DNA of 64,000 nt from assembly GCA_021234155.1 (NCBI GenBank), contig JAJEKV010000039.1, positions 2,606,001 to 2,670,000 on the forward strand, in the 5' to 3' direction. The notes beneath the pieces are model-generated. The model was not told where the DNA came from, did not search any database, and saw nothing but the letters and a program-made list of their open reading frames with translations. Made by a program: the position numbers and the translations under genes. Numbering within the stretch: the stretch's first letter is position 1; every line of letters starts with the position of its first letter. This DNA comes from Isoetes taiwanensis (taxonomy: Eukaryota > Streptophyta > Lycopodiopsida > Isoetales > Isoetaceae). Shown here in pieces: positions 34,595 to 47,200 of the stretch.

Positions 34595-35643
34595 TCAATT
34601 GGCAACATGTCCCATCCTATATCTTCTATAATGCAGAAGTTCCAAAGCACACAAGCTATAGGCAAAATCACCATATAAAAGTGGAGGAATGTTAACCTGG
34701 ATTTGGTCTTCAGTGGATTGACCTTTCTTCAATTTTCTGCCACTCAAAGTTACTACTGGTTCCTGCAGAATTAGTTTCAACGCAATTTTATTGTATATGG
34801 AACTCTTCTTGAACTGATTTGAGTCATGGACAGATCCTGTTCTTGTACCATATACATTTATAAACAACCTGTTGTGTGTAACAATACCTTGTAAAAGACA
34901 TGAGTGCCTTTTATGTCGATTGTAATAGTCATCACCTTTGTCAATTTTTTTAGATTTCCTCCATAAAAAGAATGTGGAACCCATTAACTGCACCATATAT
35001 ATTTAGCAACCCTATTGCATCATGAAATTCCTATATATATTGAGTTAATCTTGCTCCAGAAGGCATGACAACAAATCTTTTATAAAGCATTGTCTTCGAG
35101 GCCAACACTACTGTAATTTTTTTAGTATATTTATGAACTGTAGCTTTGCCAACATAAAATCCCTGTCCCACAAGGCATGACACCATGTGACAGAAAGTAA
35201 AGAACCACGTCAACAGCCTTCCTAGGATCAACAGGGGATCTAACCTTAACCTCTGGATTAATCAAATAGGGGACAACTAATCTGACTAGCCTCTCAAAAC
35301 TGACCCTTTTCATTTTGGAAAATTGGTGCCACATATCATCTTTAATGGAAGGCAGACAATTCTATGCATGGTGATCTATAGTATCTCACTGTGTTCTTTG
35401 CCTTAGAGCAATCCAGAATCTTCTAGATGGCCTTCTAACCCTACAGGATCCTGCTAACATCAAAGCTGAGGCAGCATAGAAGAACATATCATTATTTTCT
35501 TGCAAATCATCGCCATCGAATATATTAATTGGGTCTTCAAGCTCGTTGAGCTCAATAACTTGTAAATAGAACTTTTGGAAGGCAAATCCGAGCGTGAGAG
35601 CCCGCAAATGCATGGCAATCATGTCGAGAATAATTGGATCCAT
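34595..35643 (-). pseudogene. PIF/Harbinger transposase, decayed
   Basis: From the likely start ATG at 35643 (MDPIILDMIAMHLRAL) the minus strand reads through FSKMKRVSFERLVRLVVPYL, a helical KATVHKYTKKI segment and VMPSGARL. It then enters the DDE_Tnp_4 catalytic part: EFHDAIGLLNIYGAVNGFHI, where the expected D-G-T-H is degraded; DDYYNRHKRHSCLLQGIV; GSVHDSNQFKKSSIY (second acidic residue); and LLYGDFAYSL. Several frame changes and lost catalytic residues make it inactive. Terminal inverted repeats were not found. Confidence 0.75.
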
Positions 35644-35994
35644 GACAGAATGGTCAGCAAATGCAAGCCTATGCAAGAAACACATCAAACAAAATATCCC
35701 ACAAATCCTACCTACCAGCAAGAGCAGGGAAATAAATATCCCACATTTTGGAGGCCGATTCAAATTTGAAGGGGAATTAACCCACAAAAATCTATCACAC
35801 TGGAATGGATCGAATGGACTTGTTCTCCGGCGGGCAACCAAATTTTGCGGCCTAACCGACGCTGTTAGACCTCGAGAGATAGCCTTCTCTCCTCTTCTCC
35901 CAGAAAAATACATATAATTTTGAGAGGAATTGTATAGGACGAGAGATGGATATTTTGGGAAGAATGTGGCCGACGTGGGGGTGGTTGGAGTCTA

Positions 35995-36290
35995 TTTCGC
36001 ATGTTTGAGCCACCTTGGCATGTCAAAGCCTAGGTGGCATGCTTGAGCCACCTTGGCATGTTGGAGCCTAAGTGGCATGCTTGAGCCACCTTGGTATGTT
36101 GAAGCCTAGGTGGCATGTTTGAGCCACCTTGGCATGTTGGAGCCCACGTGGCATGTTAGAGCCACCCTGGCATGTCTGAGCCACCTTGGCATATTGGAGC
36201 CTGCATGGCATGTTTGAGCCCACGTGGCGTGTTAGCCCACTTTGCATGTTTGAGCCAACTAGGTGGCATGGTGGATCCCAGGGGCACAAC
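35995..36290. repeat. About 20-base minisatellite, block 1
   Basis: Alternating units of the type TTGGCATGTTGGAGCCTAGG and TGGCATGTTTGAGCCACC. Units vary at several positions. Confidence 0.85.
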
Positions 36291-36403
36291 ATTTGAACCA
36301 TAAAAAATAGCATATGAAATCAATTAAACCTTTGAAAAATATTTCATTACGAATGGCATCTTTAAGCCATTAATGTTTGAATTGGAATGTTGTAGCCACC
36401 TTG

Positions 36404-36404
36404 G

Positions 36405-36438
<34 letters not shown>

Positions 36439-36634
36439 AGTATGTATTAATATATAAAAATTTACATAGGATATCCCCAAATGGGATTGATTGAAAGAAT
36501 TATCACCAAGCGGATATAACTCGTAAGTGTCAAGGATTGTACTAAAAACTACCACTCCAATCTTCCCTACCCCTGGATTACTGTAGGAAAAATCATCTTC
36601 ATCCAGGCTTAGATACTATCTTCATCCAGGCTCC
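36404..36634 (-). mobile_element. Poly(A) retroposon inserted in the minisatellite
   Basis: A run of about 33 T (poly-A on the minus strand) begins a 230-base segment unlike the minisatellite. CCACCTTGGC occurs on both sides, compatible with a 10-base duplication, though the host repeat contains this word anyway. ATCTTCATCCAGGCT is duplicated at its far end. No clear pol III boxes. It could be a SINE or a 5'-truncated LINE. Confidence 0.55.
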
Positions 36635-36639
36635 ACCTT

Positions 36640-37030
36640 GGCTTGTTGGAGCTTGGGTGGTGTGTTTGATCTACCTTGGCATGTTGGAACCCACGTGGCA
36701 TGGTTGAGCCACCTTGGCATGTTGGAGCCTAGGTGGCATGTTAGAGCCACATTGCATGTTCGAGCCAACTCGGTGGCATGGTAGATCCTAGAGGCACAAC
36801 ATTTGAACCATAAAAAAGAACACATGAAACCATTAATAAATATTTCATTAGAAATGGCATTTTTAGGCCATTAATGTTTGAATTGGAATCTTGGAGCCAT
36901 TTTGCCATGTTGGAGCCTAGATGGCGTGTTTGAGCCATCTTGGAATGTTGGAGCCAACATGGCATGTTTGAGCCACCTTGGCAAGTTAGAGCCAACTAGG
37001 TGGCATGGTGGATTCTAGGGGCATAACATT
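36640..37030. repeat. Minisatellite blocks 2 and 3 with a shared spacer
   Basis: Minisatellite at 36640-36790 and 36890-37020, separated by a spacer also present after block 1 (36296-36395) and before block 4 (38625-38680). The spacer carries CACAACATTTGAACCAT, ATTTCATTA, TTTTTAGGCCATTAATG and TTTGAATTGGAAT. The whole behaves as a longer repeat. Confidence 0.8.
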
Positions 37031-37815
37031 TGAACCATAAAAAATAACATATTCTCATACCATCCTTATACTCGTTCCATCCTGACCCTTGATTAAAGAA
37101 ATATACCAGAGGATATACCATATCCTCTAACCCTAGCCGTAGAGCCAAAAAGAAGATGGGGTCAAACCCCATTTTCCACATCAGCCTATAGTTTAAAGGC
37201 CATGATCCCAAGTCAATAATGTAGTCAATCATATAGTCGATAATACAAGATGTGCGTGGAGTGTTTTCATAACAGAAGCCCATCCTCCATAGCATACATT
37301 GGAGATAACAACAGAAAACAAAATTGGATTACAGGAACTAGAGTCTTACACAACTCTACCATTATAGAGTCTGATACAACTCTCCCATAACATATCCTCA
37401 TACAGCTCTGTCTTCCATAAAGATCAAGCGGAGCAGCTATGCCGATAACATACGTTGAATTACAAAAAGAAGAACATAATTGAATAACAAGAACAACCAT
37501 ATGGAACAAAGAGTCTGAAACAACTCTGGACTGTATTACAAGCTACCATTGAAGTTAACAAGAGCACATCTCCCATCCAATAGAGCAGGTATCCCAATAA
37601 CATACACTTCAATCACAAATCAAATTAAAATAGAAAAATCCAGCAAAACACCACAACCCATTCATTTTACCTGTCTGTAAACAAGCATAGGTATGTGCTT
37701 CCAAGAAGCTTGCTGGAACTACCTGCATGGAAGTGAAGAAGGAAAAATGAAATTCAAACAGAAGATCCATGAATCATGCCCACTGCTAACCTTGCAGAGA
37801 TAGGACTGATAAGAG
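37031..37815. other. No recognisable gene
   Basis: Repeated phrases such as GAGTCTGATACAACTCT and AACATACGTTGAATTACA suggest an old tandem structure, but no coding frame is convincing. Confidence 0.35.
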
Positions 37816-37819
37816 CTCG

Positions 37820-38026
37820 GACTATCAAAAGAAAGTGGACTTGACCCTCAGAAATGTCTTGAAAACTCGGAACTTTGAACAATTCTCAGGCAAGGACAGG
37901 TCAGGTATTGAGGTCAAGGCATGGTTGAACGAAATGAGGGAGTATAGTAATGCTTACGACATGAGGGAGAAGGACAAAGGCAAGGTGGTAACAACCAACT
38001 TCAAGGGAATAGCTAGAATTTGGTAG
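37820..38026 (+). pseudogene. Retrotransposon gag fragment, probably Ty3
   Basis: The frame reads RNFEQFSGKDRSGIEVKAWL, then YDMREKDKGKVVTTNFKG and a stop. This is the start of a gag-like domain found in plant Ty3 polyproteins. Sequence at 38095-38229 (KGKVAVNRFRGCNRQFEW) may be a further piece. Confidence 0.5.
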
Positions 38027-38624
38027 AAGGGTTACTCCAAAGCCCATGGGTTATGCATGCATGTTCTTATATGAACACACAAATTCACCTGTTAGAATTG
38101 GCCAACACAAAAAAGGGCAAAGTGGCTGTGAATAGATTCCGTGGATGCAACAGACAATTTGAATGGGAATGCCCTGCAACAAATCTAGAAGAGCAAATTT
38201 GGAGCAATATCCTTATCTTCAAAATTTGAAGGCACGGTTATGGCGGGCAGAGGGCTGGCCTATGAAACAATCCCACAAGCAAGCATAGCCATAGAACACA
38301 AGAGAACCCATAAGGTTAGGCCTAGCTACGGCCATCGCCTTCACAAGCTTAAGTGCCATCGCTGTTTCCATTCATGAAAACCTCAGAGCACAACCTGCCT
38401 ACGCCACACATAGCCATCGCCTCCACTCTGCAACTCCTTCCTTCCAATAATAAGTCGATCTGAATCCTTCTATAAGAAGGAAAAAAAAAAAACCTTAACC
38501 ATGTAAAACCCAAACTCTATTTTCTGACCTCATCAAAGTATGGTTTTGGCATACTTATACATGCCAAAACCATAAACAATCTTATGTAACAGCTGTCCCT
38601 TCCTTCAATTGCAGAAGATAAAAC

Positions 38625-39005
38625 CAATAATAGATATTTCATTAGAAATGGCATTTTTAGGCCATTAATGTTTGAATTGGAATGTTGGAGCCACCTTGGC
38701 ATGTTGGAGCCTACGTGGTGTGTTTGTCTCGTCTTGACATGTTGGAGCCCACATGGCATGTTTGAGCCACCTTGGCATGTTGGAGCCTAGGTGGCATGTT
38801 TGAGGCACCTTGGCATATTGGAGCCACCTTGGCATGTTTGAGCCAACTTGAGATGTTGGAGCCTACATGGGATGTTAGAGCCCATGCGACATGCTAGAGC
38901 CCACGTGGCATGTTTAAGCCACCTTGGGTGTCATGTTTGAGCCTAGGTGGCTCTTCTACATGGCATGTTTGAGCCGGGGTGGCGTGTTAGATAACCTATG
39001 TGGTA
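38625..39005. repeat. Minisatellite block 4
   Basis: The same spacer followed by about 16 units of the 20-base minisatellite (GGCATGTTGGAGCC and relatives). Confidence 0.85.
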
Positions 39006-39084
39006 CATTCTTTAAAACAACATTTCAAGCATAGAATAAAATGACATTAATATTCTGCGATAGTTCATTGACATAATTTTTTAT

Positions 39085-39191
39085 CCACTTTGAACTCGAT
39101 TTTCTCCACCATTCCAGTTCCAAATCAAGCCAAGTTTTTTCCCACGTGTTCCTACAACTTTCTCTGATAGACTTTTTAAAAAAAATCCAAA
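39085..39191. repeat. Left member of a diverged direct repeat flanking the CACTA element
   Basis: CTTTGAACTCGATTTTCTC, CATTCCA, AAGTTTTTTCCCAC and ACTTTCTCTGAT recur in the same order at 48222-48310, beyond the element, with many differences. Confidence 0.6.
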
Positions 39192-39214
39192 CACTACAAA
39201 AAAATTGCCCTGTT

Positions 39215-39600
39215 ACGACGTCTATTACGACGTCCAGACGTCGTTTGAACGTCGATGAACGACGCCAAAAAGTCGATGAACGACGCCTATAACGACGTCT
39301 GCACGTCGTTTTACGACGTGGACGCGTCGCTATACGCGTCGCAACGGCGTCGTCTTAAAGCGACGACGTGACGTCGTTCAACGACGCCACGTACACGTGG
39401 CTGCCACGCGGCCGGGCGGCCAGCGTGGCGTCGGCGAGCGGGTTGCTGACGTGGCAGCCACGTGTTTGACGTCGTTTAACGACGTCACGTACACGTGGCA
39501 GCCACGCGGCCGGGCGGCCAGCGCGGCGTTGCCAGCGCCGTTGCTGACGTGGCAGCCACGTAAGCAACGTCGTTTAACGACGTTGCTTACGTGTATTAAA
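39215..39600. repeat. Left subterminal repeats of the CACTA element
   Basis: Dense ACGACGTC, ACGTCGTT and AACGACGCC words. A GC-rich segment with CACGTGGCAGCCACG and GCGGCCGGGCGGCCAGCG occurs twice at about 39390-39430 and 39495-39530. It ends in an A/T homopolymer region at 39598-39660. Confidence 0.85.
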
Positions 39601-39874
39601 AAAAAAAATTTTATTTTTTTATTTTTTTTTTTTTTTTTTTTTATAAATTGAAAAAAAATAATAATAATACATTTATTATGAATGAAGTTAATACATTTAA
39701 TTTAAAGCCTATAAAATGAATTTAACCAATAAAGAAATATAAGAATTTAACGTCATTAACGATGTCGCTTAAATATATTAAAAAATACAAAAATAAATGA
39801 AGCCCCAATTTTTTTAGCTAAATACATTAATCAATAAATTAAGCTAAATACATTAATCAATACATTAAGCATAT

Positions 39875-40215
39875 TGAAAATTAAATGCTTACCTGGTACA
39901 AGGTGGCAAAGTTGTTTTGCACAAACAACGCATTTGCTAGGAGTGTACATGCAAAACAATAAATTCAATGATTAGTAAAATATTAGTATAAATAAACAAC
40001 TTAAAGGAAAAAAAATATGGAAAATCAATGGGGGAGGGGTGGTTTCAATGACGTCCCCTTCTTGGATAACAATTTAACCTAAATAAAGCATTAGTATTTT
40101 ATTAGCGTATTGAAAAAATTAAATCCTTACCTTGAAGAGGTGCCAACTTGTTTTGCAAGAACAACACATTTTGCTAGGAGTGTACATGCAAAACAAAAAA
40201 TTCAATGATTAGAAA
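39875..40215. repeat. Internal direct duplication of the CACTA element
   Basis: ATGCTTACCTGGTACAAGGT followed by AAGTTGTTTTGCACAAACAA and CTAGGAGTGTACATGCAAAA (39888-39960) recurs in diverged form at 40126-40196. Period about 240 bases. Confidence 0.75.
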
Positions 40216-40240
40216 GAAATAGTATAAAACAACTAATAAG

Positions 40241-40870
40241 GAAAAATTTTTGGAAAGAAGAAGGGTCTCTCGCCTTTTAACGACGCCTTCTTAGATGGGA
40301 AAAAATTAGAAGAAGAATGGAAGAATTCAAGAAGAAAAGGCTAAGAAGAAGAGGAGGAACCCAAAATGGGGAGGAAGAATCTGAAGAAGATGAAGCGCAA
40401 GAGGAGGATTAAGAGTAAGAATTTGAATAAGAGGAGGAAGAAGTAGTATAAGAGGAGGAAGAATCGAAGAAGAAGATGACAAAGGGAATGGAAGAATATG
40501 TATGGAAGAAGGATGCAAGAATGGAAGAAGAAGAATGAAGGTTGAAGGAAGAACAAACAACAAATACAAAAAGCCCTAAATCTACCCAAAAACAAGTTTA
40601 GATTCAAAAAACGAGTTGGTTGATCCGTGCACATACCTTATGAAGCTTGTCTTACACTTAGAATAGACCCCAAAGTAGATCTGCGCCGAAAATCGCCTCA
40701 AAAAACGCTCCTCCATAAGCTTTGCTTGCTCGAAAATAAGCGGCGGGATTGCCGCCTGTTTTCGATTTAAATCACAGGTCGTCGTTTAACGACGTCGTGA
40801 CGTCGTTAAACGACGACAAAAAACGTCGTTGAACGACGTTTGTAACGACGTTTTTTTTTTTTTACGAAAA
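40241..40870. other. Purine-rich interior and inner palindromic block
   Basis: 40300-40560 is strongly purine-rich (GAAGAAGAGGAGGAA words) with no reliable frame. 40785-40855 repeats the subterminal ACGACGTCGT motif and is followed by T and A homopolymers, as at 47560-47610. Confidence 0.6.
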
Positions 40871-41212
40871 AAAAAAAAAAAATAAATAAATAGTATAGAA
40901 TGCATGTACACTTGATACATGGGTTTATTTAACATGGATAGGGGTTTATTTGACTTGCTACACCCGTTAAAGTTATGAAATATACCACCATGAAAATGTT
41001 CAATGTTTTGTGGTACATCCGTTGAGCTATGAGGTATATAATACGATGATGATAACTAGTAATACCTTACCTGCTACGATAACTAATACCTTACCAATAG
41101 CTACGTGTTCGCTTGTTACGACGACATATATATATATTTTTTTTAATTTTGTCCCCTGCTATGAGAACTAATACCCTACCAACATGCGAAGATGTAGTTT
41201 ATCTCAACATGC

Positions 41213-44200
41213 CTGTATGTTGGCGATGACTTAGGATGCTAGCTGACAAAAAATCAGAATTTAAGTCCGTACTATGCATTAATTACGAATTTACGAATGT
41301 CTTGCTACTGCAAAAGCGGGCCTTGACTTCTAACTGCCACAACGGAGGAGTGCAGTCCAAACTCCATTCCGTCCGGTTCCCTTGCTTCGCGTTCTCAATC
41401 GCATGTGATTGGCCACGTCCCAAGTGCAAAAGACCAAAACTCGGCACCCAAAACGCAAACCCTGCTAGAACCTAGCAACTCATAGGGTTTACGTTTCGGA
41501 GGCTCTATGCTTGTCAGATTTGACTAGGACCTTGCGCCGTGTCTTGACGTAGAGGGGGGGTGTTGACGCCAGAGCACGGACCCTAAAAACCACCCGGAAG
41601 CAGCTTGCCCCAAAAGTCCTCTCCCAAAGGCCCTGGCGACGGACGGGCAACTTCCCTCTCGGGCCGTGATCCGCTCTCGCCAATGGACTCGAGAACGCCG
41701 ACATTGCCCTAGGGACCAAGTTTTGTGGCCGAAGCCCACCCCTTCTCAAAGAAGCGCCAAACTATCTCATGTGCAACACACTCGTAGTCAATTGGCCTAG
41801 GAGGTGGGCTGCTTGAATCTTTTAATGTAGGGCGTAAGTGTTTCTTTCTTTTGCAAAACTGACCGTGTAACTTGGTCCCTAGGGTAATTTTGGCATTCCG
41901 GACGATGTGGCGAAGTCGGATCGGCATTTCGGAGCCTCCGCAATGTCCGAACGACAAAACACTTTGGTTTCTACACTGTCGCCCGCAGGACGCTTCGCGG
42001 TTTGATATGTTCTCCCGGACGGATGTTGGATTTTTTTGGACCTTCTCGGACCAGGTTCCTGGAACAAAGGATTCAACGGTCGGGATCACGGAACCCGAGA
42101 TCCCGGAGTGTGGTCTTTAGCGTACACCCCCGCCGCTGCCACGGAAAAAGGCGCTGACTCGGGGAAGCTTTTGGGGCTCGCCTCCTGGGGTTCGGACTCT
42201 CCCCTCTAATGAGGAGGCCTTGCAAGGTCCTGGCCTTGTTTGACTTGGGCAAGTGTGCCAGCTCGGCTGCCCAACAACAGGCTGCCCGGACTGTTCTAGT
42301 GCAAACTATTTGATCTAAACCTTATCCAAAATTTTTGAAAGTTGGCCTGTATGTTGGCGATGACTTAGGAAGCTAGCTGACAAAAAATCAGAATTTAAGT
42401 CCGTACTATGCATTAATTACGAATTTACGAATGTCTTGCTACTGCAAAAGCGGCCCTTGACTTCTAACTGCCACAACGGGGAGTACAGTCCAAACTCCAT
42501 TCCGTCAGTTCCCCTTGCTTCGTGTTCTCAATCGCATGTGATCGGCCACGTCCCAAGTGCAAAAGACCAAAACTTCGGCACCCAAAACGCAAACCACCGC
42601 TAGAACCACGGCAACTCATAGGGTTTACGTTTGAGGCTCTATCCTTGTCAGATTTGACTAGGACCTTGCGCCGTGTCTTGATGTAAAGGGGGGGTGTTGA
42701 CGTCAGAGCACGGACCCTAAAAACCACCCGGAAGCAGCTTGCCCCAAAATTCCTCTCCCAAAGGCCCTGGCGACGGACGGGCAACTTCCCCTCTCCGGAA
42801 CCGTGATCTGTCTCTGCCAATGGACTCAGAACGTCGACATTGCCCTAGGGACCAAGTTTTGTGGCCAGAAGCCCACCCCTTCTCGAAGAAGCGCCAAACT
42901 ATCTCATGTGCAACACACTCGTAGTCAATTGGCCTAGGAGGTGGCTATTGAATACTGCAATGTAGGGCGTAAGTGTTTGTTTCTTTTGCAAAACTGACCG
43001 TATAACTTAGTCCATAGGGTAATTTTGGCATTCCGGACGATGTGGCGAAGTCGGTTCGGCATTTCGGAGCCTCCGCAATGTCCGAACGACAAAACACTTT
43101 GGTTTCTACTGCCGCCGCCGCCGCAGACGGGGCGCTTGCGGTTTGATATGTTCTCCCCGACGGATGTTGGATTTTTGGACCTTCTCGACCAGGTTCCCGG
43201 AACAAAGGATTCAACGGCGGATCACGGGGCCCGAGATCCGGAGTGTGGTCTTTAGCGTCGCCCCGTGGGCGCCCCGAAAGGCGCCTCGGGAAGCTTTTGG
43301 GGCTCGCCTCACGGGGTTGGGACTCTCCTCTCTAATGAGGAGGCCTTGCAAGGTCCTGGCCTTGTTTGACTTGGGCAAGTGTGCCCGGGTCATTTTGCAA
43401 CAACGAGCTGCCGAACGTTCTAGTGCAAACTATTTGATCTAAACCATATCCAAAATTTTTGAAAGTTGGCCTGTATGTTGGCGATGACTTAGGAAGCTAC
43501 GACAAAAATCAGAATTTAAGTCCGTTACTATGCATTAATTACGAATTTATTTAATGTCTTGCTACTGCAAAAGCGGCCCTTGACTTCTAACCGCCACAAC
43601 GGAGGAGTACAGTCCAAACTCCATTCCGTCCAGTTCCCTTGCTTCGCGTTCTCAATCGCATGTGATCGCCACGCCCCAAGTGCAAAAGACCAAAACTTCG
43701 GCACCCAAAACGCAAACCCCCGCTAGAACCGGCAACTCATAGGGTTTACGTTTGAGGCTCTGTCCCTTGTCGATTTGACTAGGGCGTTATGCCGTGTCTT
43801 GATGTAGAGGGGGTGTTGACGCCGCAGCACGGACCCTAAAACCACCCGAAGCGGCTTGCCCCAAAATTCCTCTCCCAAAGGCCACCCCGGCGACGACGGG
43901 CAACTTCCCTCTCGGAACCGTGATGCTGCTCGCCAATGGACTCGAACGTCCGACATTGCCCTAGGGACCAAGTTTTGTGGCGAGAAGCCCACCCCTTCTC
44001 GGAAGCGCCAAACTATCTCATGTGCAACACACTCGTAGTCAATTGGCCTAGGAGGTGGCTGCTGAATACTGCAATGTAGGGCGTAAGTGTTTGTTTCTTT
44101 TGCAAAACTGACCGTATAACTTGGTCCCTAGGGTAATTTTGGCATTCCGGACGATGTGGCGAAGTCGGATCGGCATTTCGGAGCCTCCGCAATGTTCGAA

Positions 44201-47200
44201 CGACAAAACACTTTGGTTTCTACGCTGTCGCCCGCAGGACGCTTCGCGGTTTGATATGTTCTCCCGGACGGATGTTGGAGTTTTTTGGACCTTCTCGGAC
44301 CAGGTTGCTTTGGAACAAAGGATTCAACGGTCGGATCACGGAACCGAGATCCCGAGTGTGGTCTTTAGCGTCGCCCCGTGCGGCCGCCAGAAAAAGTCGC
44401 CTCGGGGAAGCTTTTTTTTGGCTCGCCCTCTTTGGGTTCGGACTCTCCCCTCTAATGAGGAGGCCTTGCAAGGTCCCGGCCTTGTTTGACTTGGGCAAGT
44501 GTGCGGCCGCTACTGCCCAACAACAGTTGCCCGGACCGTTCTAGTGCAAACTATTTGATCTAAACCATATCCAAAATTTTTGAAAGTTGGCTGTATGTTG
44601 GCGATGACTTAGGAAGCTAGCCGACAAAAAAAAATTTTAAGTCCGTACTATGCATTAATTACGAATTTACTTAATGTCTTGCTACCGCAAAAGCGGGCCT
44701 TGACTTCTAACGCCACAACGGGAGGAGTACAGGTCCAAACTCCATTCCGTCGTTCCCTTGCTTCGCGTTCTCAACGCATGTGATCGGCCACGTCCCAAGT
44801 GCAAAAGACCAAAACTTCGGCACCCAAAACGCAAACCCCGCTAGAACCCCGGCAACTCATAGGGTTTACGTTTGAGGCTCTATCCTTGTCGATTTGACTA
44901 GGACGTTGCGCCCGTGTCTTGATGTAGAGGGGGTGTTGGCGCCAGAACACGGACCCTAAAAATCACCCGGAAGCGGCTTGCCCCAAAATTCCTCTCCCGA
45001 AGGCCACAGGCGACGGACGGGCAACTTCCCTCTCCGAACCGCGTGATCTGTCTCGCCAATGGACTCGGAACGTCGACATTGCCCTAGGGACCAAGTTTTG
45101 TGGCCGAAGCCCACCCCTTCTCGAAGAAGCCAAACTATCTCATGTGCAACACACTCGTAGTCAATTGGCCTAGGAGGTGGTCACTTTGAATCTCGCAATG
45201 TAGGGCGTAAGTGTTTGTTTCTTTTGCAAAACTGACCGTATAACTTGGTCCCTAGGGTAATTTTGGCATTCTCGACGATGTGGCGAAGTCGGATCGGCAT
45301 TTCGAACCTCCCGCATGTCCGACGACAAAACACTTTGGTTTCTACTGCCGCTCGCCGGCCGCCAGCGGTTTGATATGTTCTCCGGACGGATGTTGGAGTT
45401 TTGGACCTTCTCGGACCAGTTTTGGAACAAAGGATTCAACGGTCGGATCACGGAACCGAGATCCGGGAGTGTGGTCTTTAGCGCACGCCCGGCGAGGCGT
45501 TGCCGAGAAAGGCTGCCTCGGGAAGCTTTTTGGGGCTCGCCATCGGGGTTCTGGACTCTCCCTCTAATGAGGAGGCCTTGCAAGGTCCTGGCCTTGTTTG
45601 ACTTGGGCAAGTGTGCCATTTCGGCTGCCCAACAACAGGCTGCCCGGACCGTTCTAGTGCAAACTATTTGATCTAAACCATATCCAAAATTTTTGAAAGT
45701 TGGCCTGTATGTTGGCGATGACTTAGGATGCTAGCTGACAAAAAATCAGAATTTAAGTCCGTACTATGCATTAATTACTTAATTTACTTAATGTCTTGCT
45801 ACTGCAAAAGCGGGCCTTGACTTCTAACCGCCACAACGGGAGGAGAGTACAGTCCAAACTCCATTCCGTCGGTTCCCCTTGCTTCGCGTTCTCAATCGCA
45901 TGTGATCGGCCACGCCCCAAGTGCAAAAGACCAAAACTTGGCACCCAAAACGCAAACCCTGCTAGAACCTGGCAACTCATAGGGTTTACGTTTCAGAGGC
46001 TCTATCCTTGTCAGATTCGACTAGGACCTTGCGTCGTGTCTTGACGTAGAGGGAGGGTGTTGACGCCAGAGCACGGACCCTAAAACCACCCGCGGTTTGC
46101 CCCAAAATTCCTCTCCGGCGGCCCCGGCGACCAGACGGGCAACTTCCCCTCTCCCGGAACCGCGGATCCGCCTCTCGCCAATGGACTCGAACGTCGACAT
46201 TGCCCTAGGGACCAAGTTTTGTGGCCAGAAGCCCACCCCTTCTCGAAGAAGCGCCAAACTATCTCATGTGCAACACACTCGTAGTCAATTGGCCTAGGAG
46301 GTGGCTGCTGAATACTGCAATGTAGGGCGTAAGTGTTTGTTTCTTTTGCAAAACTGACCGTATAACTTGGTCCCTAGGGTAATTTTGGCATTCCGGACGA
46401 TGTGGCGAAGTCGGATCGGCATTTCGGAGCCTCCGCAATGTCCGAACGACAAAACACTTTGGTTTCTCTGTTACGCCGCCGCCCCAGACGGGCATGCGGT
46501 TTGATATGTTCTCCTGACGGATGTTGGAGTTTTTGGACCTTCTCGGACCAGGTTTCGAACAAAGGATTCAACGGTCGGATCTGGGAACCGAGATCCGGAG
46601 TGTGGTCTTTAGCGTCGCCCCGTGGCGAGCGCCGCCAGAAAAGTCTGCCTCGGGGAAGCTTTTGGGGCTCGCCCTCTTTGGGGTTCTGGACTCTCCCCTC
46701 TAATGAGGAGGCCTTGCAAGGTCCCGCCTTGTTTGACTTGGGCAAGTGTGCCATTTGGCTGCCCAACAACAGGCGCCCGGACCGTTCTAGTGCAAACTAT
46801 TTGATCTAAACCATATCCAAAATTTTTGAAAGTTGGCTCAGATGTTGGCGATGACTTAGGAAGCTAGGCGACAAAAAATCAGAATTTAAGTCCGTACTAT
46901 GCATTAATTACTTAATTTACTGAATGTCTTGCTACTGCAAAAGCGGGCCTTGACTTCTAACTGCCACAACGGGAGGAGTACAGGTCCAAACTCCATTCCG
47001 TCAGTTCCCCTTGCTTCGCGTTCTCAACTGCATGTGATCGGCCACGTCCCAAGTGCAAAAGACCAAAACTCGGCACCCAAAATGCAAACCACCGCTAGAA
47101 CACGGCAACTCATAGGGTTTACGTTTCGGAGGCTCTATCCTTGTCAGATTCGACTAGGACCTTGCGCCGTGTCTTGACGTAGAGGGGGGGTGTTGACGCC

